A DNA stretch of 64,000 nt from Ehretia macrophylla (Eukaryota > Streptophyta > Magnoliopsida > Boraginales > Ehretiaceae). The notes below the pieces were generated by a model. That model was given only the letters and a program-made list of their open reading frames with translations, was not told the origin of the DNA and searched no databases. The stretch spans positions 12,233,762 through 12,297,761 of the forward strand of contig CM075783.1 in NCBI GenBank assembly GCA_037974665.1, in the 5' to 3' direction. The first letter of the stretch is position 1; each line of letters begins with the position of its first letter. Shown here piece by piece: positions 11,032 to 23,530 of the stretch. The position numbers and the translations under genes were made by a program.

Positions 11032-11720
11032 TTACTAGCCTGTAGCTTACACTTTCTCGTTCGGCTTTTGCTTTTGCTATAGAAGTAGTTAATGAAGAAT
11101 AGATTTTGTCAAGACAAATAGACCTTCATAAAACTTAACTGATTCCAGCTCAAGAAGGTGACTATTTCCAAGTTCGAGGGTGATGTCGAAACTGTCCCCA
11201 ACTAAAGGGGGGAAATGGGATTTACCCTACTTTTTCTCATAGATTTAGCTGATCATTAGTACCCATCACGCCTTAGGAGTTGCTCAGTCAAACAATAAAT
11301 AATGTAGAGTCGTTCGGTCTACACTTGAAATCCCAACATGGAAAAAGGAAAAACAAAAATTTACATATGACAAATTCAATTCTAAACTATGCTACATTTG
11401 TACATGAGAGGAGGATGAAGAAGCACTTTACAAACAAAATCTTAAGGTATCAAAGCTTTTGACCGATGACATCAAATTCAAAAAGTAACCGTAACGGGTA
11501 TTTGGTGTAAGGAAAACCTTGGGCCCCCTGGGCACGACTTAGTCTGAGGCCTAGATGGCCCAAGATTGAAGACGCGAAGCTTTAGGAGGTAGAGTCCTTA
11601 AGCAAACTTTAATAGTCGTTACCACATACGAGAATAAAGCCACAATCATGGAAGGATTAGTGTAGATTCGTAGGGGTAGCCGAGGAAATGGGCCCTATAA
11701 GTAGGAGGCTTAGCATAAGG
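11032..11720. repeat. Dispersed repeat blocks A and B, cut by an LTR insertion
   Basis: No gene is recognised. At 11190-11215 there is a purine-rich stretch (AAAGGGGGGAAATG) like a retroelement polypurine tract. From 11241 to 11401 (block A) and 11401 to 11719 (block B) the sequence matches 55667-55834 and 55237-55615, but there the order is B then A. Block B stops exactly where the next LTR begins. Confidence 0.65.
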
Positions 11721-14700
11721 TGTGATACCTCAAACCCAGCACGCATTTAATAGCTTTTAGTTGCATTTAATTACGTGTTTAATTTAATTAAATTATTTAG
11801 TTTTGCACTGTTTTCATATTTTTTTTAAAAGTATTCAAATAATACTTACATTAATTATTTAAAAAGAATATTAACTACTTTATTATTTTTAGTACTCGGT
11901 TCCTTCTTCTTGCACTTAATTACTTTATTTTCAACAAAATGAGAAAGTAGTTCCGAGCCCGAAGTGAATTTTAAACTAATCTACTTTTCAAAAATAATAT
12001 TTTTCTATCATTACTTATCATTTGTATAGTAATCATTCATCGTTCGTTTGTGTGTAGCGCATCGGAGACGAGAGTTAGAGTTTTTTTTTTAGGACTCAGT
12101 GAATAGTATTATAGTATTTATAGTTTTAGTATTTTTGGTTTAGTTAGTTTTTATTAGAATTGTAATTGGTGACTTGAATTGTGTTTGATTGCCAATTAAA
12201 ATAGCTACTTTGACCAAGACAAATAACATTGACCCTTTGACCTTATTCTTTGTCATCTTTTAAATCTTATATGATCCAATTAAAACACAAAAACAAGGAA
12301 AAGAAAAGAGGCAAAACCGAGAGCACAAAGAAGAAAGAAAAAAAAAAGATTTTCACAGCACTTCTTCAAATCATCACTTGAGCTTCTCTAGGATAGTTTC
12401 CAAGTCACCCAACATCAACTTCCATCCATTTGCAAACAACCAAGTGAGGGATTTCATGGCTTTTTGTGCATTTGAATATTTATTGTCTAAACTTTAATTT
12501 TTGGCAAATGGTTATATAATGCTTGTTTAGTTGTTTTGTTGCTTGAAATGCCTTCTATGATGATAGTAGAACATATTTCTATAGTTTTTGGCAATTTCCA
12601 TGGTTGAATTTGAAGATTGCATATGTGGAAGACAATGAGTAGTGTCATTTTAGGGTTTTGTTAAAAAGTTGCTTGATAGATTGATTTAATACTTCATAGA
12701 GGCCCTAGAGATGTTAATTAACATAGAAATATGATTGTGTGACCTTAGATTGATCGAAACTTGGAAAAAATGCTAAAAATGGTTCGGTTTACAAAGGGGT
12801 TTCAGGCCAAACGTAAATCCGGGTGAATTTGGTTAACATATTTGGTGTTCTTAGGGTGAGGAGGTGATATTAGTGCTTTTCTAACACTTGGTTGGGCATC
12901 GGTTAAGGTACTTGTAGTTATAACGCACTAAGGGAAAATCAGGGCTTTTGCGGTTAATGTGGATAAATGGGTGAACTCGAGGGTTCTAGGGGTGCCATAA
13001 AGTATGGTTTGGAGGATAGGATAACTCGTTTGGGAATCTTGAGCATTGCCTTTCAGTTTGGAGCTAATTAGCATTGAAATGAAAATGGGTCGTTTGACCA
13101 AGTGTTGACCGTGCTCGTTTTGATTTGGGGGTTTGGCTTGTGAGTACGGGGAAGCATTTTTGGCACTGTTGATTGGATGTCCAGTTAGCATAGCGGTAGT
13201 ACAAAGCACCCTCGAGACCTTGCGATGTTGGTGGAATGGCACCTTGTATTTCGTTTGGAACCTAAATTGAACAATTAGACTTAGAGGGAAAAGTACATAG
13301 GGTAGTCTAATGTTAGTAATTGGCCTCTATGTGATTAGTTAAGTAGTTAAAGATGCTTAGTTAGAATGTTTATTCATTTGGTAAAGTTTCATGAATTGAC
13401 TTGCATGATTACTTGGCTAGATTATGCTTCCATCTTGTTATATTGCTAAATTATTTATATAATGTGAACTTTATTACATTGGCTATGAATGACAACTATG
13501 AAATTACTTGTGATAAGCATGTGTTCTACTACAAGCTAAGAGGTTTACTTGTATGTGAATACTAAGCTCGTGAACTAAAAAAGTATTATAAATAATTGTA
13601 GAGTAGTTTAAAGTAGTTATTTTGATTGAATGCTTAACTTGATGAACCTGTGGTCCAGTTGAAGTGAGCTAATTAAGAAATTAACTTGTTTCCAAGAAGT
13701 AGAGTTAGCTTTAAGTTAAATGAAGTGTTGTTTTTAGGTGAAAATATTTGAAAGAGATTGGTTCAAATGGAAGGGATTCTTGGCTTCTAGAGGTGAATGA
13801 GTCTTTATCCCTTTTGTGCATCTTAGCTTATTTTATTGCTTTTAGACTATATGATTTAGTTTAATCGATAAAGTTTATTTGTACTATTTACTTGTTATCT
13901 CGTGATCTCTTGTGTTTTCTCGTGTTTATTTGATATAATTTCGTGAAATCTCGTGAATTCTTGAATTCGTATCGGGTTGCGCAACCTTTTCGGACATGGT
14001 AGTGTCGAGAAACTCCGGACAGCGTCGGGCTATCGGTCAAGCTCGGCTACCATGATTCCTATTCCCGCTCTCGCTGAGACATATTCCTCTACCCTAGAGG
14101 CATGGTTCACCTCGTTGGGCATACGGACCTACCTCGGGAGAAATGGGTCGTAGGATCGGGATACATCCGGAGTACCCCATTGGAGGAATAAGAGGTTTGC
14201 TGGCATTTTCCTGAAGATCATGGTTTGTGGTTTGAGATCGAAGACAAAGAAAATGAACCGTATCCTTTTTAAATGTGCTAAAATAATTGTTCAATTAGCT
14301 TGCTATATTGTGTTATTATCTTTGTTGCATTGCACGAAAACATTTGTGAAAACACCTCACTTTACTGTATCCCCTCTTTCACTGAGTAACTTTGGTTACT
14401 CATTCCTCGTTTTAACATATTTCAGGTGCAGTTAGAACAACTACCTTGAGTGCCGTGTTGCTGGTTGCTTATCTTGCTGAGGTTGGATGTCCTTTGAAGA
14501 TGTGTGTTATTGTAATATGTCTTATTTTGAGACCTTTGAGGTCTTGTATGTATTATTGATAATTTTGGTGGGTTGTAATTATAGTTGTAGTCTTGAATAG
14601 TTAGTAGCGTAGTTAGTATGTAATAGTTAATGGTAGACTTTACTGCCTTTTGACTGCATACTTGTGTGCTAAAGGAAGTTGAATGATTGACTTAATTTTT

Positions 14701-15042
14701 GAGTAAGTATGGTAAGTAGAATTAGTGTGGTACGATAAGTGGATTTAAAAGATAGGATTATAATTAATTTTAACCTTGCATGCCTGTGTATTATGTTATT
14801 GGGTTCCAAGGCTTGGATGGCCTTGAGGAGTTTGTTGCATGGGATGTTAGTGGAAGTTGGGAATTAAGGAGGACGTTGGACTTTGGTTTTGAGGTTATAG
14901 TTGCTTGTACAGGTTTTGGATTGTCCTATTAACAGGGGAGACTCCGTCCATTTTTCCTAAATTTTGTGCCTGGGTTTGGATATGGGTTGAGATTAGTTTG
15001 ATAAATAGAGGTTCCGGTTTCGTGAGGAATCAGGGCGTTACA
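11721..15042 (+). repeat. Solo long LTR, third subfamily
   Basis: Starts TGTGATACCTCAAACCC and ends GGGCGTTACA, about 3.3 kb. It shares the family block order: GGTTGCGCAACC palindrome at 13975-13986, CATGGTAG...CTACCATG arms at about 13995-14052, the hairpin around 14158-14178, the diverged but paired hairpin GAGTAAC...GTTACTC at 14384-14401, and GGGGAGACTCCGTCC near 14935. There is no primer site after it and no purine tract before it. The flanks (TAAGG left, CATAT right) do not form a target duplication, so the locus was rearranged after insertion. Confidence 0.82.
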
Positions 15043-15422
15043 CATATCCTATATTATTATGGCACGTGGCTCATCACCCTTTTTCATTAATATCCTTATG
15101 TTAATCAAATGTAACAATACATGTGATAGTCCATAATAGATTAATGAAGTTCCGATCAAGTAATCTAAGGGCTATGAATATTTTAAGTATTTATCATAAT
15201 AAAGAGATATGTCAACATATTCTAAATCCCTTTTAGAATACAACTCTTTAATGAAAATACCAAGGACTCATTCATATACATGAAAGAGGGAGAATATGAA
15301 TGTTTAAAAATAGTCAATATATAAACAAACATATAGACAATAATATCATAATATACAAGTTAATGTCAAAATGCTCCAAAATATGTCAATCAAATATATA
15401 ACATTATGGCATATCTCCAACA
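15043..15422 (-). repeat. Fragment of a copia-type LTR, minus strand
   Basis: Read on the minus strand, it begins TGTTGGAGATATGCC, a typical Ty1/copia LTR start resembling TGTTGGGAATGAGATATGCCC at 21443. It is therefore the first 380 bp of an LTR facing left, cut off by the solo gypsy LTR at 15042 and abutting another copia LTR in the opposite orientation at 15423. No coding content. Confidence 0.6.
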
Positions 15423-16578
15423 GTTAACCTTATGGGTAGCTCCCATATATAAGTGGATAACTTCCGAAGGATGGTTAGGTTATGGGTTAGAGGTCCTAAG
15501 AAGAACAAGATGTAGTCTAAGAGGTGATAGTACACTTGGTGAACCTATCTTGGCTATGAGTGAGTATAAATGGGTGATTTAGTCATTATCATTTAGTTAG
15601 TCTATAGAATGTGCGTCATATATTATTGACTGACTCCTATTTATACAATAATTATCTTGGAGTGTAGCCACAATCTTTTAGTGGAATAGACTAAGGTTAA
15701 GATGCAAAATATTGCTACAAAACTAGCGAGAATATTTTGGTCATTTTCAGTGAAAGAATAATTATGTCTTTGGTCCCCACTCTAGCCATATTTCCTTATA
15801 AGTGTATTTACTAAAATAAAGAATTACTAAATTGAGAGAGAATTTAATCCATTGACAATTACAAATTATAAATAGACTTTCCTATTTGTGGAAGAAGTTT
15901 TCTATTTTGATTATTGGCTGAATTTTGAATTAAATAATTATTAAATAATTAAATAGAGTTGTATGGCTGAGCCAGGACCTGTGGCACGTATCCCTAGGCT
16001 AGCCGCCTAATCCTAAGGTAAAGTGGATTGATGGTGTGAACGCAAGGTGTAAAAGGATTTCCATTATATTATGAAGTTAAATGATAATTCAAAATCCAAA
16101 TCCTTTGCCTCTTTGGATTCTAATTAAGACAGAACTACCTTGCATATTTTCATCTATATAAAGGCATTTTTCCCAAACTCTACAATTGTACCATATCCTT
16201 TGAGATCTTTCTCTCTCTCTTACAAGTAAGCTTCAACTCTTTGAAGAAACTCGAATAGTTTTTCTTTTAGTTTAGTTCAACAAGATCAAGTCTCACAACT
16301 TGATCAACACTTAAGCTAGGATTTGGAATAAAGGGGAAGATCAGAGCTGAGGAGTGGAAACTTGATCCAGGCATGTGGAACTCTCTATCAAGAGGTGAAT
16401 TTTTCTTCTTTCGTTTTTCGCGATAAAGGTATTCCTGAAAATGTTATTTGCTTTTAGAATTAAACTATGAATTATTTATATGTTCAAGTAGTTATTTTGT
16501 GCTTTATTCGTTTTAAAGATCTATGTATGAATGTTTTTGCCTTATTCTTGTATTCATGTGATATAACGTTTTCCTTCA
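15423..16578 (+). repeat. 5'-truncated 5' LTR of a copia element
   Basis: Matches 22127-23324 of the full LTR downstream (shared GGGTAGCTC, the dinucleotide CT region near 16208, and the end ATATAACGTTTTCCTTCA). The first roughly 680 bp are missing. Just after the end the primer site is largely deleted: only GGCCAC remains where GTGGTATCAGAGCCAC is expected. Confidence 0.75.
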
Positions 16579-17735
16579 GGCCACGCGGGGGGCACAACCC
16601 CTCCCCATTTTTTTAAAATTTATTTTAATTATTTTTATTTATTTGCTTGTTGATTATTCGCATAGATAAATATGAGAAATAATATTACGGATAATTTGTT
16701 TGTGCAAAGTGTAAACATTATTAGGGGAGTTATTAATAATAAATTATTTATTAAATGCTAGAAAATAAATTTTGCTAAATTGTTTGTTTTTACATAACTA
16801 GTTTATCTTTATTTAATTATGGAAAATTATTTAGCATTAAGTTTATCTTATAGGATTAAATTATAGGCAATCCTACAAGTATAAAAAATTAAGTCCTTGA
16901 TAGTCAAGTCAAATAATTAATCTAGATATTAACTAGAAATATTAAAGTCTAAATATTAATTAAATTAGAGATTGAAATTAGTTAAGAAAAAATATTAAGA
17001 TAACTATTTACCTTAGAAACCTAAACTTGCCTAGAGACTTATAGAAAGTCTTACCTAAGGTTAGGATAATAACCCGAATTAGGTTTATGTAATTTAAATA
17101 TTATACTTGAACGTTTTAGACGAAATGAATATAGGTTTTAATCTAGCTTTTTGGAAAAAAATAAAAATTAAGTATTGAAGAAAATCACATAAGTAGAAAC
17201 CCTTAATCTAAATAATCAAGTGGGAGAGTAAACTAGGAAATCACATGGCTTTCCATATCTGGATCATGTTAAAGGATGATGCCACCTCGCCTTACCAGGC
17301 GGTATGCTCCCTACGGAGGGTGACATTATTCCTAAACTTAGCGACTTGATCTAAAATTGGGAATTCACATAAAAGATGTTAGTGAAGTGACCACCCTACG
17401 ATGAAGTTCTAGGCTATATATCACCTTATAGATATTGATAAGAGTAAACTCCTTACGGAGGCTCAAGTTTGAATTATCTAGAAAATCCCATAAGGAATGG
17501 TATTTACACTCGACTCAAGATAGGTAGTAATCTCCCTACGAAAAGTGCAATCGGATCTTGGAAACCAAACTAAGTAGTAGTGTAATCATTAGGGCACTAG
17601 TCATAGTTAATAGTACGTATGTTTGTGCACTTGTATTCATGAGTTCTTATTATTATATTCTCATGCATGTCATACATATATGTCTTACATAATTTGCTCA
17701 TGCTTAATTATGTTGCATGAATATTCAGATTAAAG
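16579..17735 (+). other. Leader region of the copia element, non-coding
   Basis: AT-rich sequence between the 5' LTR and the gag start. It includes a G- and C-run block at 16580-16610 where the primer site has been damaged. No open frame of note. Expected to correspond to the packaging and leader region of the element. Confidence 0.5.
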
Positions 17736-18551
17736 ATGGTATACAAGTATTCTATTCCCATGTCTATATTTGATTTAGAAGAAAAATTAACTGGATATAA
17801 CTATAGAAACTATAAAGAAAACTTGGACATAATACTCGAAAATCGCGGGTATACATATGTCCTTACTCAACCATGTCCTAAGGTTTAGGCCACTTCTGGC
17901 CAATATAGAAGGGAATTAGAGAGAAAGTGGATGTAGGTCACCAGGTAAGCTGACACTATTATTCTTGCCTCCATCTCCGATACTCTACGGTCTCAACATA
18001 TAGACATAGAACTTTCATCGGACATGATAACATCCTTGGCCACTTTAAGTAAGCTGAAGTCTACTAGGATGAGAAAGGGTGATTCCATAGACAAACATGT
18101 ATTGAAGATGATGCATAGTATCACCTTGTCTAGATCCCTAGGAGCCAGGATTAGTCTTCTAGAACAGACAGATCTGATTATTAAGACCTTGCCCAAATCT
18201 TTTAATCCGTTTAGGAGACAATCCCAATCAAGTGAGAAGAATTGGACAACTGAACAATTTATTAAAGAGTTGGAAGCCGCAAAGATTTCCAAAAGGATAA
18301 AAGGTCGAGGATCGCAATCAAGGTCAATGATGATGAAGAAAGTAGGTAAAAGGCTTACTGGGATATGCTTTGTTTGTGGCCAAATAGGTCAGTGGAAAGA
18401 CGATTGCCCCAAGTACCTTGCCAGTTGCAGGATAGGTATGTGTTTTACTTTTCTCATTGAAACTTGTTTGGTGATCGATTCTACTCATTCATGGATAGTA
18501 GATTCTGGATTCACTAATCATGTCAGCAATTCATTGCAGGGGTTTCAGTAG
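17736..18551 (+). pseudogene. Copia gag, with start of protease, broken
   Basis: The frame starts at ATG 17736 (MVYKYSIPMSIFDLEEKLTG), similar to the N-terminus of copia Gag. It meets three in-frame stops between about 17885 and 17950 and reopens for 175 residues. A zinc-knuckle relic, CFVCGQIGQWKDDC, lies near 18367-18408, with the knuckle histidine replaced by glutamine. The protease active-site motif DSG follows in WIVDSGFTNHVS near 18492. Gag would form the particle and bind element RNA. This copy cannot do so. Confidence 0.8.
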
Positions 18552-21357
18552 ACAAGGATTCTAGGTAAATGAGAGTTCGCTTTAAAGGTTAGTAATGAAG
18601 CGAAAGTCTGGGCCACTGCAGTTGGAAAAGTTTTGTATATTTTAATGATAGAGTGTTAGAATTAGATAATGTTTATTATATTTCAGACATGTGAAAGAAT
18701 CTTATTCCAATTTCGCAATTAATTAATAGAGGTTGTTCTATTACTTTCCATTCTAATTTAACGATTAGTAAAAATGGAAATATTATTTGTTATGGTAGAA
18801 AACATGATAATTTATTCTATCTTTATCCAACTATTTTAAATGTGCATAATGTACAAACTGAATGCTCTACTTCCTTTAAAAGAAAGATTTCATCCACCAA
18901 TGACACATTCTTGTGGCACCTAGGTTTGGGTCAACATGATACAAAGGTTGGTCAAGAATAGGTCCTTGGGCTAGTTAGATCTTGAACCATGGACTCAGTG
19001 TGAATCCTGCCTAAAAGGGAAAATGACCAAAAGGTTGTTTACCTCTAAGGGGCATAGGACAAGTGAAGTGTTAGAATTTGTGGACACTGAGCACACCGGC
19101 CCGAGGAGGTTTTGAGTATTTCATCACCTTCACCGATTATTACTCTAGATATAGATACGTTTTCCTAATACGACGCAAGTCTGGATCCTTTGGCAAGTTC
19201 AGAGAGTTTAAGGCAGAAGCAGAGCTGCAATTAGGAAAACCCATAAACCACTTTGGTTTGATCGAGATAGGGAATACCTCTCGGGTGAGTTCAAAGACTA
19301 TCTCACACAACAGGGAATTGTGACTCAATTGACCATACCTGGCACTCCTTACGCGACTCTACCTATATCATTTTGGGGGTTATACCTTAGAGGCGGTATC
19401 ATAAATCTTAAACCTAGTGCCTTCTAAATTGGTACCTAAGACATCTTATGAGTTATGGCTAGGGCCCAAGCCCAGTTTAAGGCACATCCACATTTAGGGG
19501 TATCTAGCTTATTTACTGAACAGCTTTGCTTCGAAGCTGGAACCAAGGGTTAAGATATGATACTTCATAGGATATCCTAAAGGAACAAGAGGTGGAATAT
19601 TATATCATCCTAAGGAGTAAAAGGTACTAATAAGTACACATGTTAGATACTTGGAGGATGATAGTGTTATCCATCGAGAGTCAAATTCAGAAGCAAAGAT
19701 AGAAGAAGTCACTACTAAGACTTCTACTACAATACCTATGCCTATAACCGAAGCAGAAAATGAACAACAAATTCCCTTAACTATGCTAGAGCCTCGTCGT
19801 AATGGGAGAAAATCGAGACAACCAAAAAGATATTATAGAGAGCTTTTCGAAGCAGTCTTCAATCAAGTTGACGATCCCACTAGTTACAATAAAGCAGTAA
19901 CGGACATAGATGCGGATAATTGGCATAAGGAAATGGAATCTAATTTAAAGTCAATGTTTTCCAACAAGGTCTGGGATCTTGTAGCAGCGCCTAAAGGGGT
20001 AAAACCTAGAGGGTGCAAATGGGTCTACAAAAGGGAGAAAGAAGTGGATGGGAATGTGAAAACCTTCAAAGCTAGGCTGGTGGCAAAGGGATACACTCAA
20101 AAAGAGGGTATCGACTATGAGGAGACTTTCTCACCAGTAGTCATGCTAAAGTCCATAAGGATTCTCTTAGCCATCGCTTGTCATTACAACTACGAGATAT
20201 GCCAAATGGATATCAAGACTGTATTTCTTAACGGACATCTTGACAAGAGCATCTATATGACATATCCAGACTAATTCGTTGTGAAAGGCCAAGAAAACAT
20301 GGTCTGTAAGCTTAAGAGGTCCATCTATGGACTTAAACAAGCATCTAGGGCATGGAACATTCGTTTCAACGAAGCAGTCAAAGCCTTTGGCTTTGAGTAG
20401 AACGTTGATGAATCATGTGTGTACAAGAAAAGGGATAGCGACGTTGTTGCATTTCTTGTCCTTTATGTGGATGTCATCCTATTGATTGGGGATGATATAA
20501 GGATGTTGACATCCATAAACATTTGGCTTTCTTCTCAATTTCAAATGAAAGACTTGGGAGAAGCTAGTTATGTTCTAGGAATTAAACTCTTGTGAGATTG
20601 CAAGAACAATATACTAGCATTATCCCAAGCTATATAAGTTGAGAAAAAGTTGGTCAAGTTTAATGTGCTAAACTCCAAGAAGGGTTTATTTTCATCTAGG
20701 CATGGAGTTCCACTTTCTCGAGATCAATATCCCAAAACTGCTGATGAGGAAGAAAACATGAGATGAATTTCGTATGCGTTAGCAGTTGGCAATCTCATAT
20801 GTGGCATGTTATGTACTAGAACAGTTATTTATTTTGTTGTTGGCATGGTTAGCCGATATCAATCAAACCCAGGACAAGCTCACTGGATAGTGGTCAAACA
20901 TATATTCAAGCATCTTTGGAAAACGAAAGATTATATGTTGGTCTACCGAGCTGAAGATCTAACTCCGCTAGCATACACAGATTCAGACTTCTAGTCTGAT
21001 AGGGATACTAGGAGATCTACTTCTGGATATGTTTTCACCCTGTTAGGAGGTGGAATTTCGTGGAGAAGTGTAAAACAAACATGGATCACAAATTCTACCA
21101 TAGAAGTTGAGTATGTGGCGGTATCAAAAACTGCTAAAGAAGCAGTCTGGTTGAAGAAGTTCCTGTTAGAGTTGGGAGTAGTGCATGACGTAGATAAACT
21201 CATAGTCATATACTATGATAACAATGGTATAGTAGCACAAAGTAAAAAGCCAAGGAACCATAGGAAAGTCAAACACATTGAGAGAAAATATCACTTGATC
21301 CGTGAGTTTATCCATAGAGAATAACTTAGCAGATCCCTGTACTAAGACTTATACGGA
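18552..21357 (+). pseudogene. Copia pol: integrase, reverse transcriptase, RNase H remnants
   Basis: Pieces in order: pre-integrase segment with WHLGLGQHD near 18911, integrase core with FTDYYSRYRYVF (19123-19160) that breaks off near 19325 in a deletion, then the RT from about 19905 (KWVYKREKEVDG, ARLVAKGYTQ, QMDIKTVFLNG). A stop follows at 20272-20274. The polymerase motif reads YVDVILL near 20465 instead of YVDD, so the second catalytic aspartate is gone. RNase H follows (YTDSDF near 20977, then a stop, and KHIERKYHLIREF to about 21315). At least six in-frame stops. Inactive. Confidence 0.85.
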
Positions 21358-21442
21358 GAGGGTCTTTTCTGTACATGTTGAGTCAATGGGAGTTAAGTTG
21401 TTAAGTTACTTAGCCTAGTGCTCTTTCGTGCAAGTGGAAATC

Positions 21443-22914
21443 TGTTGGGAATGAGATATGCCCAAAAGATCACTAGTACTTTGCCATCAATGTATTTGAA
21501 TATTTGTAATAAACAATTAAATGTCATCTTACTTTATGAGCATGTTTTTCTCTTATGTAGTTGACTTATATATATGTATGTAAGGTCATTGCTTCAAGTG
21601 TTGATTTAGGTACGTGGTGGTTATGTACAGAAGGTATAAGTCATGGTTACTTGTCAAGCAGAATTGTTTAGTCCACAACTAAGTAGTAGAATTGGACACT
21701 CTGTTATGGTTGAAGTTTTTGTGAATAAGTTCCCTTTTATAGTAGAATGGCCTTCCTTGATCATGAATAGGGTTCTAGACTTACTTCACTTATGCATATG
21801 TATACATTGGACGAGCCACTGTAGGTGTGATACTCTAAATAAGTACTGTAAAAAAAACAAGTCACTTATACCTACTAGCTTCTAACTGGGCTAGTGTTCT
21901 TAATCTTGAGCATATTTGGATGAACTGACGAAGTCAAGTTCTTGCACTTTGAGTCACTGTGAGTGAGATCTTATATATGGGTCAACAGCTCTGTGATTTG
22001 AGTATCTGGACTTGATTAGAAGGGACATGTATATGCAATAAGGAATTTATACAATAATCATTCCCTTAGAATGATCTAGGTTGATAATCCTAAATCTATG
22101 CATAATAGTACAGTTTGTTGTACTGGTTGTTACACTAATGGGTAGCTCACATATATAAATGGATAACTTTCGAAGGATGGTTAGATTATGGATTAGAGGT
22201 TCTAAGGAGAACAATATGTAGTAAAATAGGTGATAGTACACTTGGTGAACCTATCTTGGCTATGAGTGAGTATAGAAGGGCGATTTGGTCATTATCACTT
22301 AGTTGGTCTAAAGGATGTGTGTCATATATTATTGACCGACTCCTGTTTATACAGTAATTATCTTGGAGTGCAATCATAGTCTTTTAGTAGAATAGACTAA
22401 GGTTAAGATATAAAATATTGCTAGGAAACTAGTGAGGATATTTTGGTCATTTTCAGTGGAAGAATAATTATGTCTTTGGTCCCCCCTCTAGCCATATTTC
22501 CTTATAAGTGTATTTAGTAAAATAAAGAATTACTAAACTGAGAGAGAATTTCATTCATTAAAAATTAGAAATCATAAATAGACTTTCCTATTTATGGAAG
22601 AAGTTTTCTATTTTGATTATTGGCTGAATTTTAGATTAAATAATTAAATAGAGTTGTATGGCTGAGCCAGGACTTGTGACACGCGTCCCTAGGCTAGGCA
22701 CAGGGTCCTAGGCGCCTAATCCTAAGGTAGAGTGGATTGATGGTGTGAACGCAAGGTATAAAAGGATTACCATTATATTATGGAATTAAAGGATAATAAT
22801 TCAAAGTCCTAATCCTTTGCCTCTTTGGATTATGATTAAGACGAAACTACCTTGCATATTTTTACCTATATAAAGGCCTCTATCCCAATCTCTACAATTG
22901 TACCATTTCCTTTG

Positions 22915-22955
<41 letters not shown>

Positions 22956-23324
22956 GAGTAAGCTTCAACTCTTTGAAGAAACTCGAATAGTTTTTCTTTT
23001 AGTTTAGTTTAGCAAGATCAAGTCCTACAATTTGATCAATACTTAAGCTAGGATTTGGAATAGAGGGGAAGATCAGAGTTGAGGAGCAGAAACTTGATCC
23101 ATGTGTGTGGAGCTCTCTAGCAAGAGGTGAAGTTTTCTTCTTTTGTTCTTCACGATAAAGATATTCTTGAAAACTTTATTTGCTTTTAAAATTAAACTAT
23201 GAACTGTTTAGATATTTAAGTAGTTATTTCATGTTTTATTCATTTTAAAGATCTATACATGAATGTTTCTGCCTTATTCTTATAATTATAGAATTTGATT
23301 AATGCGATATAACGTTTTCCTTTA
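21443..23324 (+). repeat. Full copia LTR (1.9 kb)
   Basis: Begins TGTTGGGAATGAGATATGCCC after the purine tract AAGTGGAAATC and ends TTTTCCTTTA (CA mutated to TA). Contains a (CT)n run at 22919-22952. It is directly followed by a primer site, which makes it simultaneously the 3' LTR of the element on its left and the 5' LTR of a second, truncated unit. Confidence 0.82.
22919..22952 (+). repeat. (CT)n microsatellite in copia LTR
   Basis: Pure CT run of about 34 bp. The sister LTR has only a short CTCTCTCTCT at about 16209-16218. Confidence 0.9.
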
Positions 23325-23530
23325 GTGGTATCAGAGCCACTGCGAATTAAATCATGAAATAGTTAAACTACTTTAATTGTTTAGTAGTAGAAACTAAGAA
23401 ATAATTTAAAAACACTGAAAAAATTCAGATTTGTTTAATGCTTTTGATGCATGAAATTATGTGTTCTTATTAGTTTCTATGTTTATTAGAATTAATTAAT
23501 GAATCATAAAAACTTGATCTTCTATGACAT
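23325..23530 (+). mobile_element. Primer site and start of a second copia internal region, truncated
   Basis: TGGTATCAGAGCCAC at 23326-23340 is a full tRNA-Met primer site directly after the LTR. About 190 bp of AT-rich leader follow, then the sequence changes at about 23530 to another element on the opposite strand. The leader differs from the one at 16579, so the second unit belongs to a divergent copy. Confidence 0.65.

Larger units (their letters stand above)
15423..23324 (+). mobile_element. Decayed Ty1/copia retrotransposon
   Basis: Order: truncated 5' LTR (15423-16578), untranslated leader with A/T-rich sequence (16579-17735), gag remnant, then protease, a partial integrase, reverse transcriptase and RNase H remnants (to about 21357), a purine tract at 21431-21440, and the 3' LTR (21443-23324). 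Integrase upstream of reverse transcriptase is the Ty1/copia order. The RT and RNase H sequence resembles the Tork/Angela group, which I assign only tentatively. Many stops, a deletion in integrase and a lost catalytic aspartate make it inactive. Confidence 0.85.
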
